Assembly (NCBI RefSeq): GCF_946886895.1
Contig: NZ_CAMPJO010000001.1
Location: 372,001-436,000, forward strand
Source: an uncultured Marinobacter sp.
GTDB taxonomy: Bacteria; Pseudomonadota; Gammaproteobacteria; Pseudomonadales; Oleiphilaceae
Length of the DNA stretch: 64,000 nt
Direction of reading: 5' to 3'
Translations under genes and position numbers: made by a program
Notes under the pieces: generated by a model
The model's database searches: none
What the model was told of the DNA's origin: nothing
Seen by the model: the letters and a program-made list of their open reading frames with translations, nothing else
In this document: piece after piece, positions 1 through 11,457 of the stretch
Layout: the number at the start of each line of letters is the position of its first letter
Numbering within the stretch: the stretch's first letter is position 1

Positions 1-752
1 GGGACGGCAAGGCCCTGCGTACCGATTACAAACACCAGACCGAACTGGTGACTCACGCCGATGTCATGGCCGATGAGTTCATTACCGGCGCCATCCGCAA
101 GCGTTTCCCGGGCCATCGAATCCTCTCCGAAGAAACCATGCCGGACCTCAGCCAGGCCGAGGAACTGGACACGCCACTGTGGATTGTGGATCCCATCGAC
201 GGCACGGTGAACTATGCCTACGGCCACCCGCAGGTGGCGGTCTCCATTGCCTATGCCGAAAAAGGCCGGGTACAGGTAGGCGTGGTGCACGCACCGTTTC
301 CCGGCGAAACCTTCCGGGCAACCCGGGGCGAAGGCGCCACTCTCAACAGCCGCCCAATCCGTCACAGCGGCGCCACGGTTCCGAGGGATTCGCTGTTTGC
401 CACCGGTTTTCCGTACACCAAGGACAGCCTGGAACCCTTGATTAAACGCCTGGATGCGATGATTCACCAGTGCCGGGACCTTCGCCGCATTGGCTCGGCG
501 GCCCTGGACATCTGCTGGGTGGCCTGCGGCCGGCTGGATATCTACTACGAGAACGTCAGCCCCTGGGACTTCGCCGCCGCCCGCCTGATCGCCCTGGAAG
601 CCGGCGCCACGGCCGGCCACTTCAGCGAGGTGCCGGACGGTTACCCGGCCGACCTCTGGGGCCGCGACATCCTGATTTCGGCACCGGCGGTGTGGGCGCC
701 GGTTCGTTCCATTCTCCGTTCGGCTTCCGGGTATGAGGGATCTATCGGATGA
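1..752 (+). CDS. Inositol monophosphatase family protein (5' end cut off by window)
   Basis: The reading frame is open from the first bases, so the gene begins before the window; 249 residues are visible. The Mg-dependent sugar-phosphatase signature is present: the acidic pair in LSEE, then WIVDPIDGT with the metal-binding Asp residues, and near the C-terminus the second motif SPWDFAAARLIALEAGA. The family removes phosphate from inositol phosphates or, in CysQ-like members, from PAP. The substrate cannot be told from this fragment. The gene is followed at once by repeat element A and converges on slmA. The first internal GTG, at base 48, is not a likely start because conserved family sequence lies upstream of it. 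Confidence 0.88.
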   Translation, partial: DGKALRTDYKHQTELVTHADVMADEFITGAIRKRFPGHRILSEETMPDLSQAEELDTPLWIVDPIDGTVNYAYGHPQVAVSIAYAEKGRVQVGVVHAPFPGETFRATRGEGATLNSRPIRHSGATVPRDSLFATGFPYTKDSLEPLIKRLDAMIHQCRDLRRIGSAALDICWVACGRLDIYYENVSPWDFAAARLIALEAGATAGHFSEVPDGYPADLWGRDILISAPAVWAPVRSILRSASGYEGSIG

Positions 753-759
753 GCCAGAA

Positions 760-869
760 GGGAGCGGTGGGATTGCTCTGCACAGAATGTTGGAGGCCAT
801 GGATGGCCGGAAACAAGCGCACATGGACGTGCTCGTAGCGGTTCTGTGCAGAGCAATCCCACCGCTCCC
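760..869 (+). repeat. Covarying-arm hairpin element, copy A
   Basis: A 28-bp left arm (760-787) is perfectly complementary to the right arm (842-869). They enclose a 54-base core. The core holds GGCCA-TGGA-TGGCC (5-bp stem, GGA in the loop) and CAC-ATGGAC-GTG (3-bp stem, GGA in the loop). This is the most divergent of four copies in the window. It lies between two convergent genes, and the GGA strand is the same strand as the upstream phosphatase gene. Confidence 0.85.
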
Positions 870-915
870 TTACGCCAAAACCCTCAGGCTACAAAGCAGA
901 AGCCAACTCCCAAAG

Positions 916-1503
916 TCAGCCCCAAACACCCTCGGAAACCAACCCCCAGTTCTCCTCAAAATCATTCGAAGGCAACCGCGAAAACGACGACCGCACAAAC
1001 CGCTGGATTCGGCCCTCAACAAACACCAGGACAAAATCCGCGCCCCGGGCGGCACTGGTTCGTGGCCGCAGGCCCTGGCGGATGTCGCCTTCTTTGAGGG
1101 TCTGGCGTACCTGGGTTTCCAGGCGCTCGAAGAACTGCGACGCACGTTTGCGCAGCGTGTCGTTTTCGCCCATCAGGGCATCGCCGGTCAGCACGCAACA
1201 CAGCCCCGGGTTGCGCTCAGCGAACACCAACACCAGGTGCACCAGTTGCTGAAGGCGAACCCGAACATCCTCCTGCTCCTGCAGGATCACCTGGCAGCGG
1301 GAGAACACCGCTTCTTCGGCGAACTCGATCAGAGCCTCGAACATTTTCCGCTTGCTTGGAAAGTGGCGATACAAGGCGGCCTCGGTGACACCCACGGATT
1401 TGGCCAGGCCGGCCGTGGTGATGCGGGCGCCCGGGTCGGTTTCTAGGAGTTCCACAAGGGCATGGAGAATCGCCTCGCGGCGACTGGGTTTCTGATCAGT
1501 CAT
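916..1503 (-). CDS. slmA: Nucleoid occlusion factor SlmA (TetR family)
   Basis: A 195-residue protein with an N-terminal TetR helix-turn-helix (about residues 10-55, with ITTAGLAKSVGVTEAALYRHF) and an all-helical C-terminal domain. The recognition-helix sequence and the FPSKRKMFEALIEF stretch are characteristic of SlmA, which binds dispersed chromosomal sites and blocks FtsZ ring formation over unsegregated DNA. Length matches the family (about 195-200). It starts with ATG at 1503 and is the last gene in the minus-strand direction before element A. In many relatives slmA sits beside argB or dut; here those genes are 45 kb away. Confidence 0.88.
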   Translation of the reverse strand: MTDQKPSRREAILHALVELLETDPGARITTAGLAKSVGVTEAALYRHFPSKRKMFEALIEFAEEAVFSRCQVILQEQEDVRVRLQQLVHLVLVFAERNPGLCCVLTGDALMGENDTLRKRASQFFERLETQVRQTLKEGDIRQGLRPRTSAARGADFVLVFVEGRIQRFVRSSFSRLPSNDFEENWGLVSEGVWG

Positions 1504-1537
1504 GGCAGGACAGCAGCGCTCTGATTTATCGTTGTCG

Positions 1538-1561
1538 GGGCCGGTCGTTTAGTGCCGGCCC
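1538..1561 (-). terminator. Possible hairpin between thiG and slmA
   Basis: Inverted repeat GGGCCGG (1538-1544) and CCGGCCC (1555-1561) with a 10-base loop lies in the thiG-slmA gap. No T-run follows on the minus strand, so factor-independent termination is doubtful. It may only separate or stabilise transcripts. Confidence 0.35.
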
Positions 1562-1593
1562 TCGGTTATCGTTAGTCCGGATTGTGCCCGAGA

Positions 1594-2403
1594 TCAGAAG
1601 AAGGTGCCATCGATGGGCGACGAGGCGCTGGCGTATCGTTTCTTGGGCATACGGCCAGCCAGGTAGGCTTCCCGGCCTGCCTCGATGGCCAGACGCATGG
1701 CGTGGGCCATTTTAATGGGGTCTCTGGCCTGGGCAATGGCGGTGTTCATCAGTACGCCATCGCAGCCCAGCTCCATGGCGATGGTGGCGTCCGAGGCGGT
1801 GCCCACGCCGGCATCCACCAGCACCGGGACCTTGGCATTTTCGACAATCAGCCGGATGTTGTACCGGTTCTGAATGCCCAGGCCCGAGCCGATGGGGGCA
1901 CCCAGCGGCATGATCGCGATACAGCCCATCTCTTCCAGGCGTTTGGCGAGCAGCGGGTCGTCGGAGCAGTAGACCATCACCTTGAAACCGTCCCGGATCA
2001 GCTCTTCGGCCGCGATCAGGGTTTCAGTCATGTTCGGGTACAGTGTCTTTTCCTCGCCCAGCACTTCCAGTTTCACCAGATCGTGGCCATTGAGCAGTTC
2101 CCGGGCCAGTTTGCAGGTGCGCACGGCATCCTTTGCGGTGTAGCAGCCAGCGGTGTTGGGCAGGATGGTGTAACGCTCCGGGGAGATTACATCCAGCAGG
2201 TTCGGTTCGTCCGGATTCTGGCCCAGGTTGGTCCGGCGCACGGCCACCGTCACGATGTCCGCACCGCTGGTTTCAATGGCATGGCCGGTCTCTGCCAGGT
2301 CGCGATATTTGCCGGTGCCAACAAGCAACCGCGACTGGTAGATACGGCCGGCGATTTCAAGGGGTTTGTCTTCGGGGAGCTGAGTTTCGGGTGTGTCTGT
2401 CAT
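1594..2403 (-). CDS. thiG: Thiazole synthase ThiG
   Basis: A 269-residue TIM-barrel enzyme. With the ThiS thiocarboxylate it builds the thiazole phosphate ring of thiamine from 1-deoxy-D-xylulose 5-phosphate and dehydroglycine. Recognised from [12 protein letters not shown] near the N-terminus, the VAVRRTN stretch, [13 protein letters not shown], and the C-terminal phosphate-binding [20 protein letters not shown]. The ATG at 2403 has a good ribosome site (AGGA). It lies just downstream of thiS on the same strand, so the two are probably cotranscribed. The rest of the thiamine pathway is not in the window. Confidence 0.95.
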   Translation of the reverse strand: MTDTPETQLPEDKPLEIAGRIYQSRLLVGTGKYRDLAETGHAIETSGADIVTVAVRRTNLGQNPDEPNLLDVISPERYTILPNTAGCYTAKDAVRTCKLARELLNGHDLVKLEVLGEEKTLYPNMTETLIAAEELIRDGFKVMVYCSDDPLLAKRLEEMGCIAIMPLGAPIGSGLGIQNRYNIRLIVENAKVPVLVDAGVGTASDATIAMELGCDGVLMNTAIAQARDPIKMAHAMRLAIEAGREAYLAGRMPKKRYASASSPIDGTFF

Positions 2404-2481
2404 AGTTTCCTGGGACTCTTGAATTCTGGAGGGTGAAAATCGTCGTTACCAGTGAGGGCAGTCGGCAGCGCGCTCTTTTTG

Positions 2482-2682
2482 TCAGCCGCCGCCGATGGCG
2501 TGAACGACTTCGACTCGGTCGCCATCGCTCAGGGTGAATTCCGGGTGCCGGCTTCTGGGGACGATGTCCTCATTCACCTCAACAGCCAGCCGTTTGCCCG
2601 CAAGGGCCATTCTGTCAATCAGAGCCGCGATGGTTGCGCCTGCCGGAAGTTCCATCGCATCGCCATTTACCTGAACCTGCAT
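2482..2682 (-). CDS. thiS: Sulfur carrier protein ThiS
   Basis: A 66-residue ubiquitin-fold protein (MQVQVNGDAMELP start) ending in the required Gly-Gly (HAIGGG). The C-terminal glycine is adenylated and converted to a thiocarboxylate, which donates sulfur to ThiG. One glycine follows the Gly-Gly pair, so either the last glycine is the active end or the tail is one residue longer than usual. It is immediately upstream of thiG in transcription order and 21 bases downstream of the DUF423 gene. Confidence 0.92.
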   Translation of the reverse strand: MQVQVNGDAMELPAGATIAALIDRMALAGKRLAVEVNEDIVPRSRHPEFTLSDGDRVEVVHAIGGG

Positions 2683-2703
2683 ATCCTGTTCAACCTCAGT
2701 GTG

Positions 2704-3108
2704 TCATTGATTCCTGCGCAGCGCCGCAGCCAGCAGGAGCGCCCAGCCCACCATGAAGCAAGCGCCACCGATGGGCGTTACCGGCCCTGGCCAGCTCAGG
2801 TCGGTCAGTACCAGCAGGTAAAGGCTGCCACTGAACAGCAGTATACCCGCCAGATAGAAACCCGCGGCCCAGGCCAGCAATGACCGGGACAGGCCGGAGG
2901 TAGCCAACAGGGCTACCAGCACCAACGCAATCGAGTGGTATATCTGATAGGTGACGGCAGTCTGGAAAACTTCAAGGCCCCGGGCGCTGACCAGGCTGCG
3001 CAAGCCGTGAGCACCGAAGGCACCGGCCATGACGGCAAACAGGGCCAGGGTCGCCCCTGTCGCCAGGGGCCAGCGCATCACTGTGGATTTTACGGCATCA
3101 GCAGTCAC
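2704..3108 (-). CDS. DUF423 family small membrane protein
   Basis: A 134-residue protein with four predicted membrane segments, roughly residues 16-33 (ATGATLALFAVMAGAFGAHG), 50-68, 75-95 and 105-128. The FGAHGL motif and size fit DUF423 (YwdK/YgdD-like), a family of unknown function. The annotated start is a GTG that overlaps the end of apaH by 11 bases; an ATG ten codons later (base 3078) is an alternative. It probably shares a transcript with apaH and thiSG. Confidence 0.8.
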   Translation of the reverse strand: MTADAVKSTVMRWPLATGATLALFAVMAGAFGAHGLRSLVSARGLEVFQTAVTYQIYHSIALVLVALLATSGLSRSLLAWAAGFYLAGILLFSGSLYLLVLTDLSWPGPVTPIGGACFMVGWALLLAAALRRNQ

Positions 3109-3898
3109 AATGGATCTTTTCCCCGGAGTCCAGGTTCATCATTGTCAGGGCACCGCCCCAGACACAGCCCGTGTCGAGCCCGATGAACCGGTCCGTGCCG
3201 GTGCGCCCTTCCAGGGACGCCCAGTGTCCGAACACAACCCGGACATCGTCCTCCCGTGGGAACCGGAACCAGGGGATAAAGCCTTCCGGCGCGCTGTCGG
3301 CCGACTCCTTGGTGGCCAGCTCCAGGGTGCCGTCGCTGGCGATGAAGCGCATGCGGGTAAAATAATTGGTAATCACCCGCCAGCGGTCCATACCGGTCAG
3401 GCCGTCGTCCCAACGCTCCGGTTGATTGCCATACATGTGGGCGAAGTATTCCTGCGCGGTGCTGGCACGAATCACCCCTTCCACCTCACGGGCAAAGCCT
3501 ACGGCCCGATCCACAGACCAGATATGGGGCAGGCCGGCGTGCACCATGACCAGATTGCGGGTGGGGTCGTGAATACAGAGATGTTGTTGCCGGAGCCAGT
3601 CCAGCAGCCGGTCATGATCCGGGGCGTCGAGGATATCGGCCAGGGTGTCTTTACGTCGGACTTCATGGCCACCCAGGGCGACCGCCAGCAAATGCAGATC
3701 ATGATTACCCAGGACCACCATCGCCGAGGTGCCCAGGCTTTCAATGTATCTCAGGGTTGCCAGGGAGGACGGCCCCCGGTTGATCAGATCTCCCGCCACC
3801 CAGAGCCGGTCCCGTGAAGGTGAAAAATCCACCTTGGCCAGCACATCCCTCAGGCGGTCGTAACAGCCCTGAATATCGCCAATGGCGTAGTCAGTCAT
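3098..3898 (-). CDS. apaH: Symmetrical diadenosine tetraphosphatase ApaH
   Basis: A 266-residue metallophosphatase that hydrolyses Ap4A to two ADP. The three metallophosphoesterase motifs are present: GDIQG, GDLINRG and GNHD. I chose the ATG at 3898, preceded by GAGG, over the GTG one codon upstream. The start overlaps the 3' end of rsmA by a few bases, so translation is probably coupled. In many gammaproteobacteria apaG lies between rsmA and apaH; here there is no room for it. Confidence 0.94.
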   Translation of the reverse strand: MTDYAIGDIQGCYDRLRDVLAKVDFSPSRDRLWVAGDLINRGPSSLATLRYIESLGTSAMVVLGNHDLHLLAVALGGHEVRRKDTLADILDAPDHDRLLDWLRQQHLCIHDPTRNLVMVHAGLPHIWSVDRAVGFAREVEGVIRASTAQEYFAHMYGNQPERWDDGLTGMDRWRVITNYFTRMRFIASDGTLELATKESADSAPEGFIPWFRFPREDDVRVVFGHWASLEGRTGTDRFIGLDTGCVWGGALTMMNLDSGEKIHCDC

Positions 3899-4721
3899 CA
3901 CTTACCTCATTTACCGGATTGGCTGTGCCTTTTTCCTCCACCAGCAAGTCGGCAATGGCCACATAGTCGGTCAGACCCAGATTTTCCGGGCGCAGACCAT
4001 CGTTGATCCCCAGGCTCTGCAACTGAGCTACCGAAACCAGACCGCCAAGGGCCTTGCGCAGTGTTTTTCGGCGGGCGTTGAAGGCAGTCCGCACCACAGC
4101 CTGCAGGGTGGTCAGGTCCCGGGCAGGGTGCGGCAAGGTCCCGTGAGGAACCAGGCGGACAATGGCGGAATCCACTTTCGGCGCCGGCCGGAAAGCGCCG
4201 GAGCCGACTTCAAATAACGGCTGCACCTTGCAGAAATACTGGGTCATGATGCCCAGGCGCCCGTAATTGTTGTCCCCCGGCACCGCCGCCATTCGCTGCA
4301 CCACTTCTTTCTGCAGCATGAAGTGCATGTCCTGCACCACGCCCGCCTGCCCCAGCAGGTGAAAAATCAATGGTGTGGATATGTTGTACGGCAGATTACC
4401 GATAATTCGAAGGGGCCGGTCCACCATCAACTGGCTGAAATCGAATTTGAGCGCGTCCGCTTCGTGGATGCGAAATTCCGGGTAGTTAAAGAACTTCGTG
4501 CGCAGCACCGGAATCAGGTCCCGGTCAAGCTCCACCACCTGCAGCCCCGGGTTCACCGCCAGGATTTCCTCGGTGAGCGCACCCAGGCCGGGGCCGATCT
4601 CGACCATGGCATCCTTCGGTCTGGGGTTAATCGCGCGAATGATTTGCTCAATCACCCCCGGATCGTGCAGGAAATTCTGACCAAACCGCTTTCTGGCCTG
4701 GTGGCCGGCTTTGTTACTCAC
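3891..4721 (-). CDS. rsmA: 16S rRNA dimethyladenosine transferase RsmA (KsgA)
   Basis: A 276-residue SAM-dependent methyltransferase that dimethylates two adjacent adenosines in the 3' hairpin of 16S rRNA. Motifs: [10 protein letters not shown] at the N-terminus, the SAM-binding [12 protein letters not shown], and the catalytic NLPYNIS. The start is GTG at 4721, overlapping the pdxA stop in a GTGA arrangement that indicates coupled translation. Length is usual for the family. Confidence 0.95.
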   Translation of the reverse strand: MSNKAGHQARKRFGQNFLHDPGVIEQIIRAINPRPKDAMVEIGPGLGALTEEILAVNPGLQVVELDRDLIPVLRTKFFNYPEFRIHEADALKFDFSQLMVDRPLRIIGNLPYNISTPLIFHLLGQAGVVQDMHFMLQKEVVQRMAAVPGDNNYGRLGIMTQYFCKVQPLFEVGSGAFRPAPKVDSAIVRLVPHGTLPHPARDLTTLQAVVRTAFNARRKTLRKALGGLVSVAQLQSLGINDGLRPENLGLTDYVAIADLLVEEKGTANPVNEVSDD

Positions 4722-5728
4722 GAAGGTGTCTCTTGCTTGGCGGATTTAAGGCCGCGGGCCATGTGCTCTGCCACCCGGATAGCCGTGTGCAGACTGCCGG
4801 AATCAGCCCGACCGGTACCGGCCAGGTCGAGTGCCGTGCCATGGTCCACGGATGTGCGGACGACCGGCAGACCAAGGGTGATGTTCACGGCGCGCCCGAA
4901 GCCCTGGAATTTCAACACTGGCAGCCCCTGGTCGTGGTACATGGCCAGCACGGCATCGGCCTGTTCGAGCCAATGGGGTGTGAACAGGGTATCGGCCGGC
5001 AGCGGCCCGGTCAGCGAAAGCCCTTCGGCCCGGAGGTTGTCCAGAGTCGGCACAATGGTATCGATTTCCTCGCGCCCGAGATGCCCGCCTTCACCGGCAT
5101 GGGGGTTCAGCCCGGCCACCAGGATTCTGGGCTGCCCGATACCGAAAAACCGTTTCAGATCGGCATCAAGAATCCGGGTCACCTGGCTCAACCGCTCCGC
5201 CGTGATCGCTGCCGAAACGTCCTTGAGCGGTAAGTGGGTGGTGACCAGCGCCACCCGCAGCTGCTCGGTGGCCAGCATCATCACCACCCGCTCAACCCCG
5301 CACAGTTCCTGCAGGAATTCGGTGTGGCCGCTGAACGCAATACCGGCCTCGTTGATCACCCCCTTGTGCACCGGCGCCGTGACCATGCCGTCGAAATCCC
5401 CGCTCAGGCAGCCGTTACCGGCCAGTTCCAGGGTTCTGAGCACGTAGGCACTGCTGGCAGGGTTCAGCCGGCCCGGCTCATGGCTGGCACAGCCTTCCAC
5501 GTGCAGCACGGACAAGTGCCCCCTGTCCAGCCGGGGCACCGCGCCCGGGCGCCAGGGGTGCAGCGTAACAGCCAAACCCATCTGCTTTGCGCGGGCCTCC
5601 AGCAGCGGCTGGCTTGCCACCACCACGATACCGGCGGCCCTGGTCTCCAGGGCCAGCTGCAGACACAGCTCGGGGCCGATACCCGCCGGCTCACCAGCGG
5701 TCAGCGCCAGAACCAGGGGCGTTGTCAT
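4718..5728 (-). CDS. pdxA: 4-hydroxythreonine-4-phosphate dehydrogenase PdxA
   Basis: A 336-residue enzyme of the DXP-dependent pyridoxal phosphate pathway; it oxidises 4-phosphohydroxy-L-threonine. Seen: [10 protein letters not shown] at the N-terminus, the metal-binding histidine regions [10 protein letters not shown] and [10 protein letters not shown], and [12 protein letters not shown] near the C-terminus. The ATG overlaps the surA stop by one base (TGATG). The surA-pdxA-rsmA-apaH order is the classic gammaproteobacterial cluster. Confidence 0.95.
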   Translation of the reverse strand: MTTPLVLALTAGEPAGIGPELCLQLALETRAAGIVVVASQPLLEARAKQMGLAVTLHPWRPGAVPRLDRGHLSVLHVEGCASHEPGRLNPASSAYVLRTLELAGNGCLSGDFDGMVTAPVHKGVINEAGIAFSGHTEFLQELCGVERVVMMLATEQLRVALVTTHLPLKDVSAAITAERLSQVTRILDADLKRFFGIGQPRILVAGLNPHAGEGGHLGREEIDTIVPTLDNLRAEGLSLTGPLPADTLFTPHWLEQADAVLAMYHDQGLPVLKFQGFGRAVNITLGLPVVRTSVDHGTALDLAGTGRADSGSLHTAIRVAEHMARGLKSAKQETPS

Positions 5729-7068
5729 CAGGACACCGGCTCTTCTTCTGTGGGGGTATCCTTTGCATACCCACCCTTGAACTCGACAAAGGCCTCGTCA
5801 CGGATTTCCCGCAGCCAGTTCTGCAATTCGGTCTCGAACTTGCGGCGATAGATGGCCTGGCGGGCTTCCGATCGTTTTACGTCCTCACTGATGTCTTTCT
5901 GGCGCCGCTCCTGGACCTGCAGGATGTGCCAGCCGAACTGGGAGCGGAACGGCCCTTTCAGCTCACCGATATCCGCCTCGATCATGGCCTGCTCAAACGC
6001 CTGTACCATCTGGCCCGGGCTGACCCAGCCAAGGTTGCCGCCGTCGGAACCGGACACCGGATCATCGGACTCTTCCCGGGCCAGTTCCGCAAAATCCGCA
6101 CCGTCACGCAGTTGCTGGTAGATGTCCCGGATCTTGCTCTCCGCCTGGGCATCGGTCCTCGCCTCGGAGGGGCGCACCAGGATATGCCGGACCTTGTGCT
6201 GCCGGATCACCTGCTTCTGTTCGCCACCGCGCTTGTCCATCACCATCACAAGGTGAAAGCCGCTGTTGTTCTCCAGTACCCGGGAGGGCTCACCCACGGG
6301 CAGGTCCGGCACCACCGGAGCCACCAGCGATGGCAGCTGGCTCTCCGTCCGCCAGCCCATGTCGCCCCCTTCCAGGGCGTTGCTGGCATCGGATTCGGCG
6401 ACGGCCACTTCCCGGAAGTCCCGGCCATTGGCAATGGCCGCCCTCAGGCGTTCCGCCTCGGCGCGGGCCTCTTCCACGGCCTGGTCGTTGGTGGGGTCGT
6501 CCACCTCAATGAATATGTAGGCCAGCCGGTACTCGGCAAGATTACCTCCCCGATCTTCCAACGCTTCCAGGTAATTCTCCACCTCCCGATCAGTGACCCG
6601 GACCCGGTTTCCCACCTGCCGCTGCTGTACCCGGCTGGTGAGCATTTCGTTGCGGATCTGCTCCCGGGCCTGGCGATAGGTTACCCCTTCGGCCGCCAGT
6701 TGTTCTTCAAACTGGGCCAGGGTCATGCCATTGCGATCGGCAATGTTGGCCATGGTCTCGTTGAGCTCGTTATCGCTGATGCGCATGCCCATCTTCTCGG
6801 CCATCTGGAGCTGGACGGATTCCGTCACCAGCTGCTCCAGCACCCGGTCCTCCAGCACACTACGGGGCGGCAGCCCGGTCCCCTGAGCCTCAAGCCGGCC
6901 CACAATGGTATTGATCCGGGCTTCCAGTTCGGTCTGGAGGATGACGCCGTCATCCACAATCGCCACCACCTGATCCAGCAGCTTGCGCTCCGCCTGTACC
7001 GACAGAGAGAACGTGACCGCCAGCAACATCAGCAGTGCGTGTACACCATGGCGAAACGTCGCCTTCAT
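5728..7068 (-). CDS. surA: Periplasmic chaperone and peptidyl-prolyl isomerase SurA
   Basis: A 446-residue exported protein with a Sec signal peptide ([20 protein letters not shown], cut after VQA), an N-terminal chaperone domain and two parvulin-type PPIase domains (about residues 170-270 and 285-385, the second opening with [12 protein letters not shown]). It helps outer-membrane proteins, LptD among them, reach the BAM machine. I place the start at 7068, where AGAGGTG lies just upstream; a longer reading from 7107 would put 13 residues before the signal peptide. It is directly downstream of lptD. Confidence 0.94.
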   Translation of the reverse strand: MKATFRHGVHALLMLLAVTFSLSVQAERKLLDQVVAIVDDGVILQTELEARINTIVGRLEAQGTGLPPRSVLEDRVLEQLVTESVQLQMAEKMGMRISDNELNETMANIADRNGMTLAQFEEQLAAEGVTYRQAREQIRNEMLTSRVQQRQVGNRVRVTDREVENYLEALEDRGGNLAEYRLAYIFIEVDDPTNDQAVEEARAEAERLRAAIANGRDFREVAVAESDASNALEGGDMGWRTESQLPSLVAPVVPDLPVGEPSRVLENNSGFHLVMVMDKRGGEQKQVIRQHKVRHILVRPSEARTDAQAESKIRDIYQQLRDGADFAELAREESDDPVSGSDGGNLGWVSPGQMVQAFEQAMIEADIGELKGPFRSQFGWHILQVQERRQKDISEDVKRSEARQAIYRRKFETELQNWLREIRDEAFVEFKGGYAKDTPTEEEPVS

Positions 7069-7127
7069 AATCACCTCTTCATGGACATGTGAACCTGCGC
7101 GAAACACAGGGTTTGTTCCAGGTTTCG

Positions 7128-9569
7128 TCAGGGAGTTCCAAACCGGCGGCGCTCCCGTTCATCAAAACCGACAATGGCTTCGGAAATCCGGGCCGATGAG
7201 CCACCGCTGCCGCCAAGCCCCTTGAGCTGAATCTGGAACAGTACCCGCGTATCCAGTTCCCGTTCATCCGTCAGGTAGTTCTGGTGCACCACCTGGACGC
7301 TCCAGCAGCAGTTGCTGTATTCCAGCCCCGCCAGGGACCCCACCGTGCGATCAAGGCCGGAATCATACACCCAGCGGCCGATGACACTAACACGGTCGGT
7401 CACCGGGAAAACCGCCGCAATATCCGACTGGTCCAGATCGTCCTGACGACTGTAGGTGTGGCCGATGCTCGCCAGATACCGGTAGTCTTCGGAATGGAAC
7501 AGCACCTGGCTGCGGCCTTCCTCGGTACGACCGGTGTCCGGATCCCACAAGCCGGACGAGCGTATTTCCAGGGTATCGAGCGGATGCAGCACCACCTCGC
7601 CGGCCAGTGGCGAGCGGCTCTCGTTGCTGGCACCCTCGCCAAACAGGCTGACCTCCCGGTCGTCAAAATACTGCACCTGGCCCAGGCTGACGCGGGCGCG
7701 CTCGGCCCCGGTGAGCAGATCATTGAAACGGCTGGTCAGGGCCACCGTCAACTGGTGGGTGTCACCGACCCGGTCACCACCGGTAAACCGGTCCGGCTGG
7801 AACAGCTGGTCAAAACGGAATGTCTGCAGCGCGGTGTCAAAATCGGGGATATCATTCTGGTTCGCCTCGGCACCGGCCCAGGCGTAATACAGCCTCGGCT
7901 CGAGGGTCTGATTGTACGGCACATCAAACAGGGTCGACTGGCGGTCAAAATACAGGCCATTGTCCCATTCGACAACCGGAACCGTCCGGTCGAAGGCACC
8001 GTCACCCAGGGTATAGTCTTCAAGCTGGTAACGGGTGTAGTCCACGCTGACCGACGGCCGGCTGAAACCCCACAGGGCGCGCATGGGCAGCGCCAGCTCC
8101 GGGCGGGCGCGCAGGCGCTGGCCGTTGGCCCGGTCCAGTCCGGTCAGGGCCTCGTTGTCGCGGTAAAAATAGGTGTACTGGCTCTCCACGCCGGCCTCAA
8201 GCCAGCCAAGACTCGTTTCTCCGCCATAGAGCACTTCGGGCAGTTGGGCATAAGGCCGCTGGGCATCGGCGATGCGCTCGGTGATGGTCTGATAGTCGTT
8301 CAGATACGCCTCAAAATACTGGTGCTCCGCCCGGTATCGCACCCCGCCCCGGCGCCGCAGGTGCGTGGCCTGGTTGATCTCCAGGCTCCGGTTCAGGTCG
8401 CTGAGATAGTCGTTGTCGCTGACCACCGAGAAATCGCCGTAGCCAGTCCAGTTATCGTTAAACCTCGCCTCGGTAGTGGCGTCCAGGGCCCAGCGCTCAC
8501 CATCCTCGCCCGGATTTTCCTGTTCATACTCCGAATCGTTGTTGATGTAGCCAAGCTGGAGGACCGTCTCCCCCAGCGGGCTCAGGTAACGACCTTCCAC
8601 CTCGTTGAACAGACCGCGGCCGTGGATGTACTGGGGGGTGACGGTGGCATCGTAATGCGGCGCGAGATTCAGGTAATAGGGCGCCGACAGAAACGCGCCA
8701 CTGCCCGCGCTGGACGACCCGAACTGGGGGTACAGGAAGCCGGTTTTTCGACGGTCGTCAATCGGGAAGCTGGCGTAGGGCCAGTAGAACACGGGCACAT
8801 CCAGTACTTCGAGCCGGACATGGCGGGCGGTGCCGAAGCCCTCGGCCTGATCCAGCCGGATGTCCGAAGCAACAATGGCCCAGTCGTTCTGCCGGGGGCC
8901 GCAGGTCGTCAGCATCCCTTCCGTGATCAGTACTTCATTGTTATTTACCCGCGCCAGGTGCCCGGCACTTCCGCGCATTTCCGGCCCGTGTAACAGGAAT
9001 GTCGCCGTGTTGATGTCGAAGCGCCCGGTCTGAACATCGTAGTCGGCACTGTCGCCGGTCAGCAGGAACCCGTCACCCCGGCTCACCAGCGGACCCTGGA
9101 TGGACACGGCACCCCCGGCCTGGTTGTAACGGGCTTCCGAACCCGTCACTTCGAAACGGCCCTGGCGAATGCGCACATCCCCCGACAGGTAGAGCTCACG
9201 GTCAATCCGGTAACGGGCCTCAAGGCCAGTGGCGTGCAAGGCCTGGCCAGCGCCCGGTGGGCCGCCAAACAGGGCACCCTCGCCCGCTCCTTCACCGGGA
9301 GGCAGATAGCCACCGGCACAGAACGCAGGCAATCTGTCCCGCATCGGGTCGGGTAACTGGTGTTTCGGGCGCCAGTCGATTTCCGCAGCCGACGGCGGCG
9401 ACTGGGCCAGAGCCGGGGCCGCTGTCACCGACAGCAACCAGGTGGCCACCCCGGCAATCAATCCATACCTCATCCGGCACCGCAGCCAACCGTGCGGCAG
9501 GGGCAGATGGCTGTCGGGACGTGGCACGGTGGCAGTATTCCTGTTCCGGGTGAATGATCGGATGGTCAT
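7128..9569 (-). CDS. lptD: LPS-assembly protein LptD
   Basis: An outer-membrane beta-barrel protein of about 813 residues that inserts lipopolysaccharide into the outer leaflet together with LptE. After the signal region come the periplasmic beta-taco domain (about residues 100-250, with LHATGLEARYRIDREL and the conserved LTTC) and the long C-terminal barrel rich in aromatic residues (for example FYWPYASFP). The start is uncertain: ATG at 9569 gives an arginine-rich 33-residue extension before a normal signal peptide, while ATG at 9473 (MRYGLIAGVATWLL) begins right at it. A promoter candidate lies so close to 9569 that the shorter form is quite possible. Confidence 0.93.
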   Translation of the reverse strand: MTIRSFTRNRNTATVPRPDSHLPLPHGWLRCRMRYGLIAGVATWLLSVTAAPALAQSPPSAAEIDWRPKHQLPDPMRDRLPAFCAGGYLPPGEGAGEGALFGGPPGAGQALHATGLEARYRIDRELYLSGDVRIRQGRFEVTGSEARYNQAGGAVSIQGPLVSRGDGFLLTGDSADYDVQTGRFDINTATFLLHGPEMRGSAGHLARVNNNEVLITEGMLTTCGPRQNDWAIVASDIRLDQAEGFGTARHVRLEVLDVPVFYWPYASFPIDDRRKTGFLYPQFGSSSAGSGAFLSAPYYLNLAPHYDATVTPQYIHGRGLFNEVEGRYLSPLGETVLQLGYINNDSEYEQENPGEDGERWALDATTEARFNDNWTGYGDFSVVSDNDYLSDLNRSLEINQATHLRRRGGVRYRAEHQYFEAYLNDYQTITERIADAQRPYAQLPEVLYGGETSLGWLEAGVESQYTYFYRDNEALTGLDRANGQRLRARPELALPMRALWGFSRPSVSVDYTRYQLEDYTLGDGAFDRTVPVVEWDNGLYFDRQSTLFDVPYNQTLEPRLYYAWAGAEANQNDIPDFDTALQTFRFDQLFQPDRFTGGDRVGDTHQLTVALTSRFNDLLTGAERARVSLGQVQYFDDREVSLFGEGASNESRSPLAGEVVLHPLDTLEIRSSGLWDPDTGRTEEGRSQVLFHSEDYRYLASIGHTYSRQDDLDQSDIAAVFPVTDRVSVIGRWVYDSGLDRTVGSLAGLEYSNCCWSVQVVHQNYLTDERELDTRVLFQIQLKGLGGSGGSSARISEAIVGFDERERRRFGTP

Positions 9570-9584
9570 CGGCAATAGCGGCCT

Positions 9585-9613
9585 AGTTTACACGTGCCCC
9601 TCAGGCTTGTTAA
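9585..9613 (-). promoter_or_regulatory. Sigma-70 promoter candidate for lptD
   Basis: Read on the minus strand: TTAACA at 9613-9608, a 17-base spacer, then TAAACT at 9590-9585. Transcription would begin near 9578 and run into lptD-surA-pdxA-rsmA-apaH. Predicted from consensus match only. Confidence 0.5.
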
Positions 9614-9656
9614 CGGAAACTCCCGTTTAAGGGCTGCGCCCGTTTGCACGACGCCA

Positions 9657-9685
9657 CTGCAAAACCGATTTACCCTCTTTATACT
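9657..9685 (+). promoter_or_regulatory. Sigma-70 promoter candidate for amgK-murU
   Basis: CTGCAA at 9657-9662, a 17-base spacer and TATACT at 9680-9685 precede amgK (ATG at 9742). The -10 box is strong and the -35 box matches four of six. It is divergent from the lptD promoter. Confidence 0.45.
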
Positions 9686-9741
9686 CCTCTGCTAACTTTC
9701 GCAGTCAGCGCACCGACAATTCCAGGAACACGCCCGACATT

Positions 9742-11456
<1,715 letters not shown>

Positions 11457-11457
11457 C

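Noticed and set aside
733..1446. A 237-codon plus-strand ORF crossing element A
   Set aside because: Antisense to slmA and made partly of repeat sequence; not a gene.
5587..7092. A 501-codon plus-strand ORF
   Set aside because: Antisense shadow of surA and pdxA, which have clear motifs on the minus strand.
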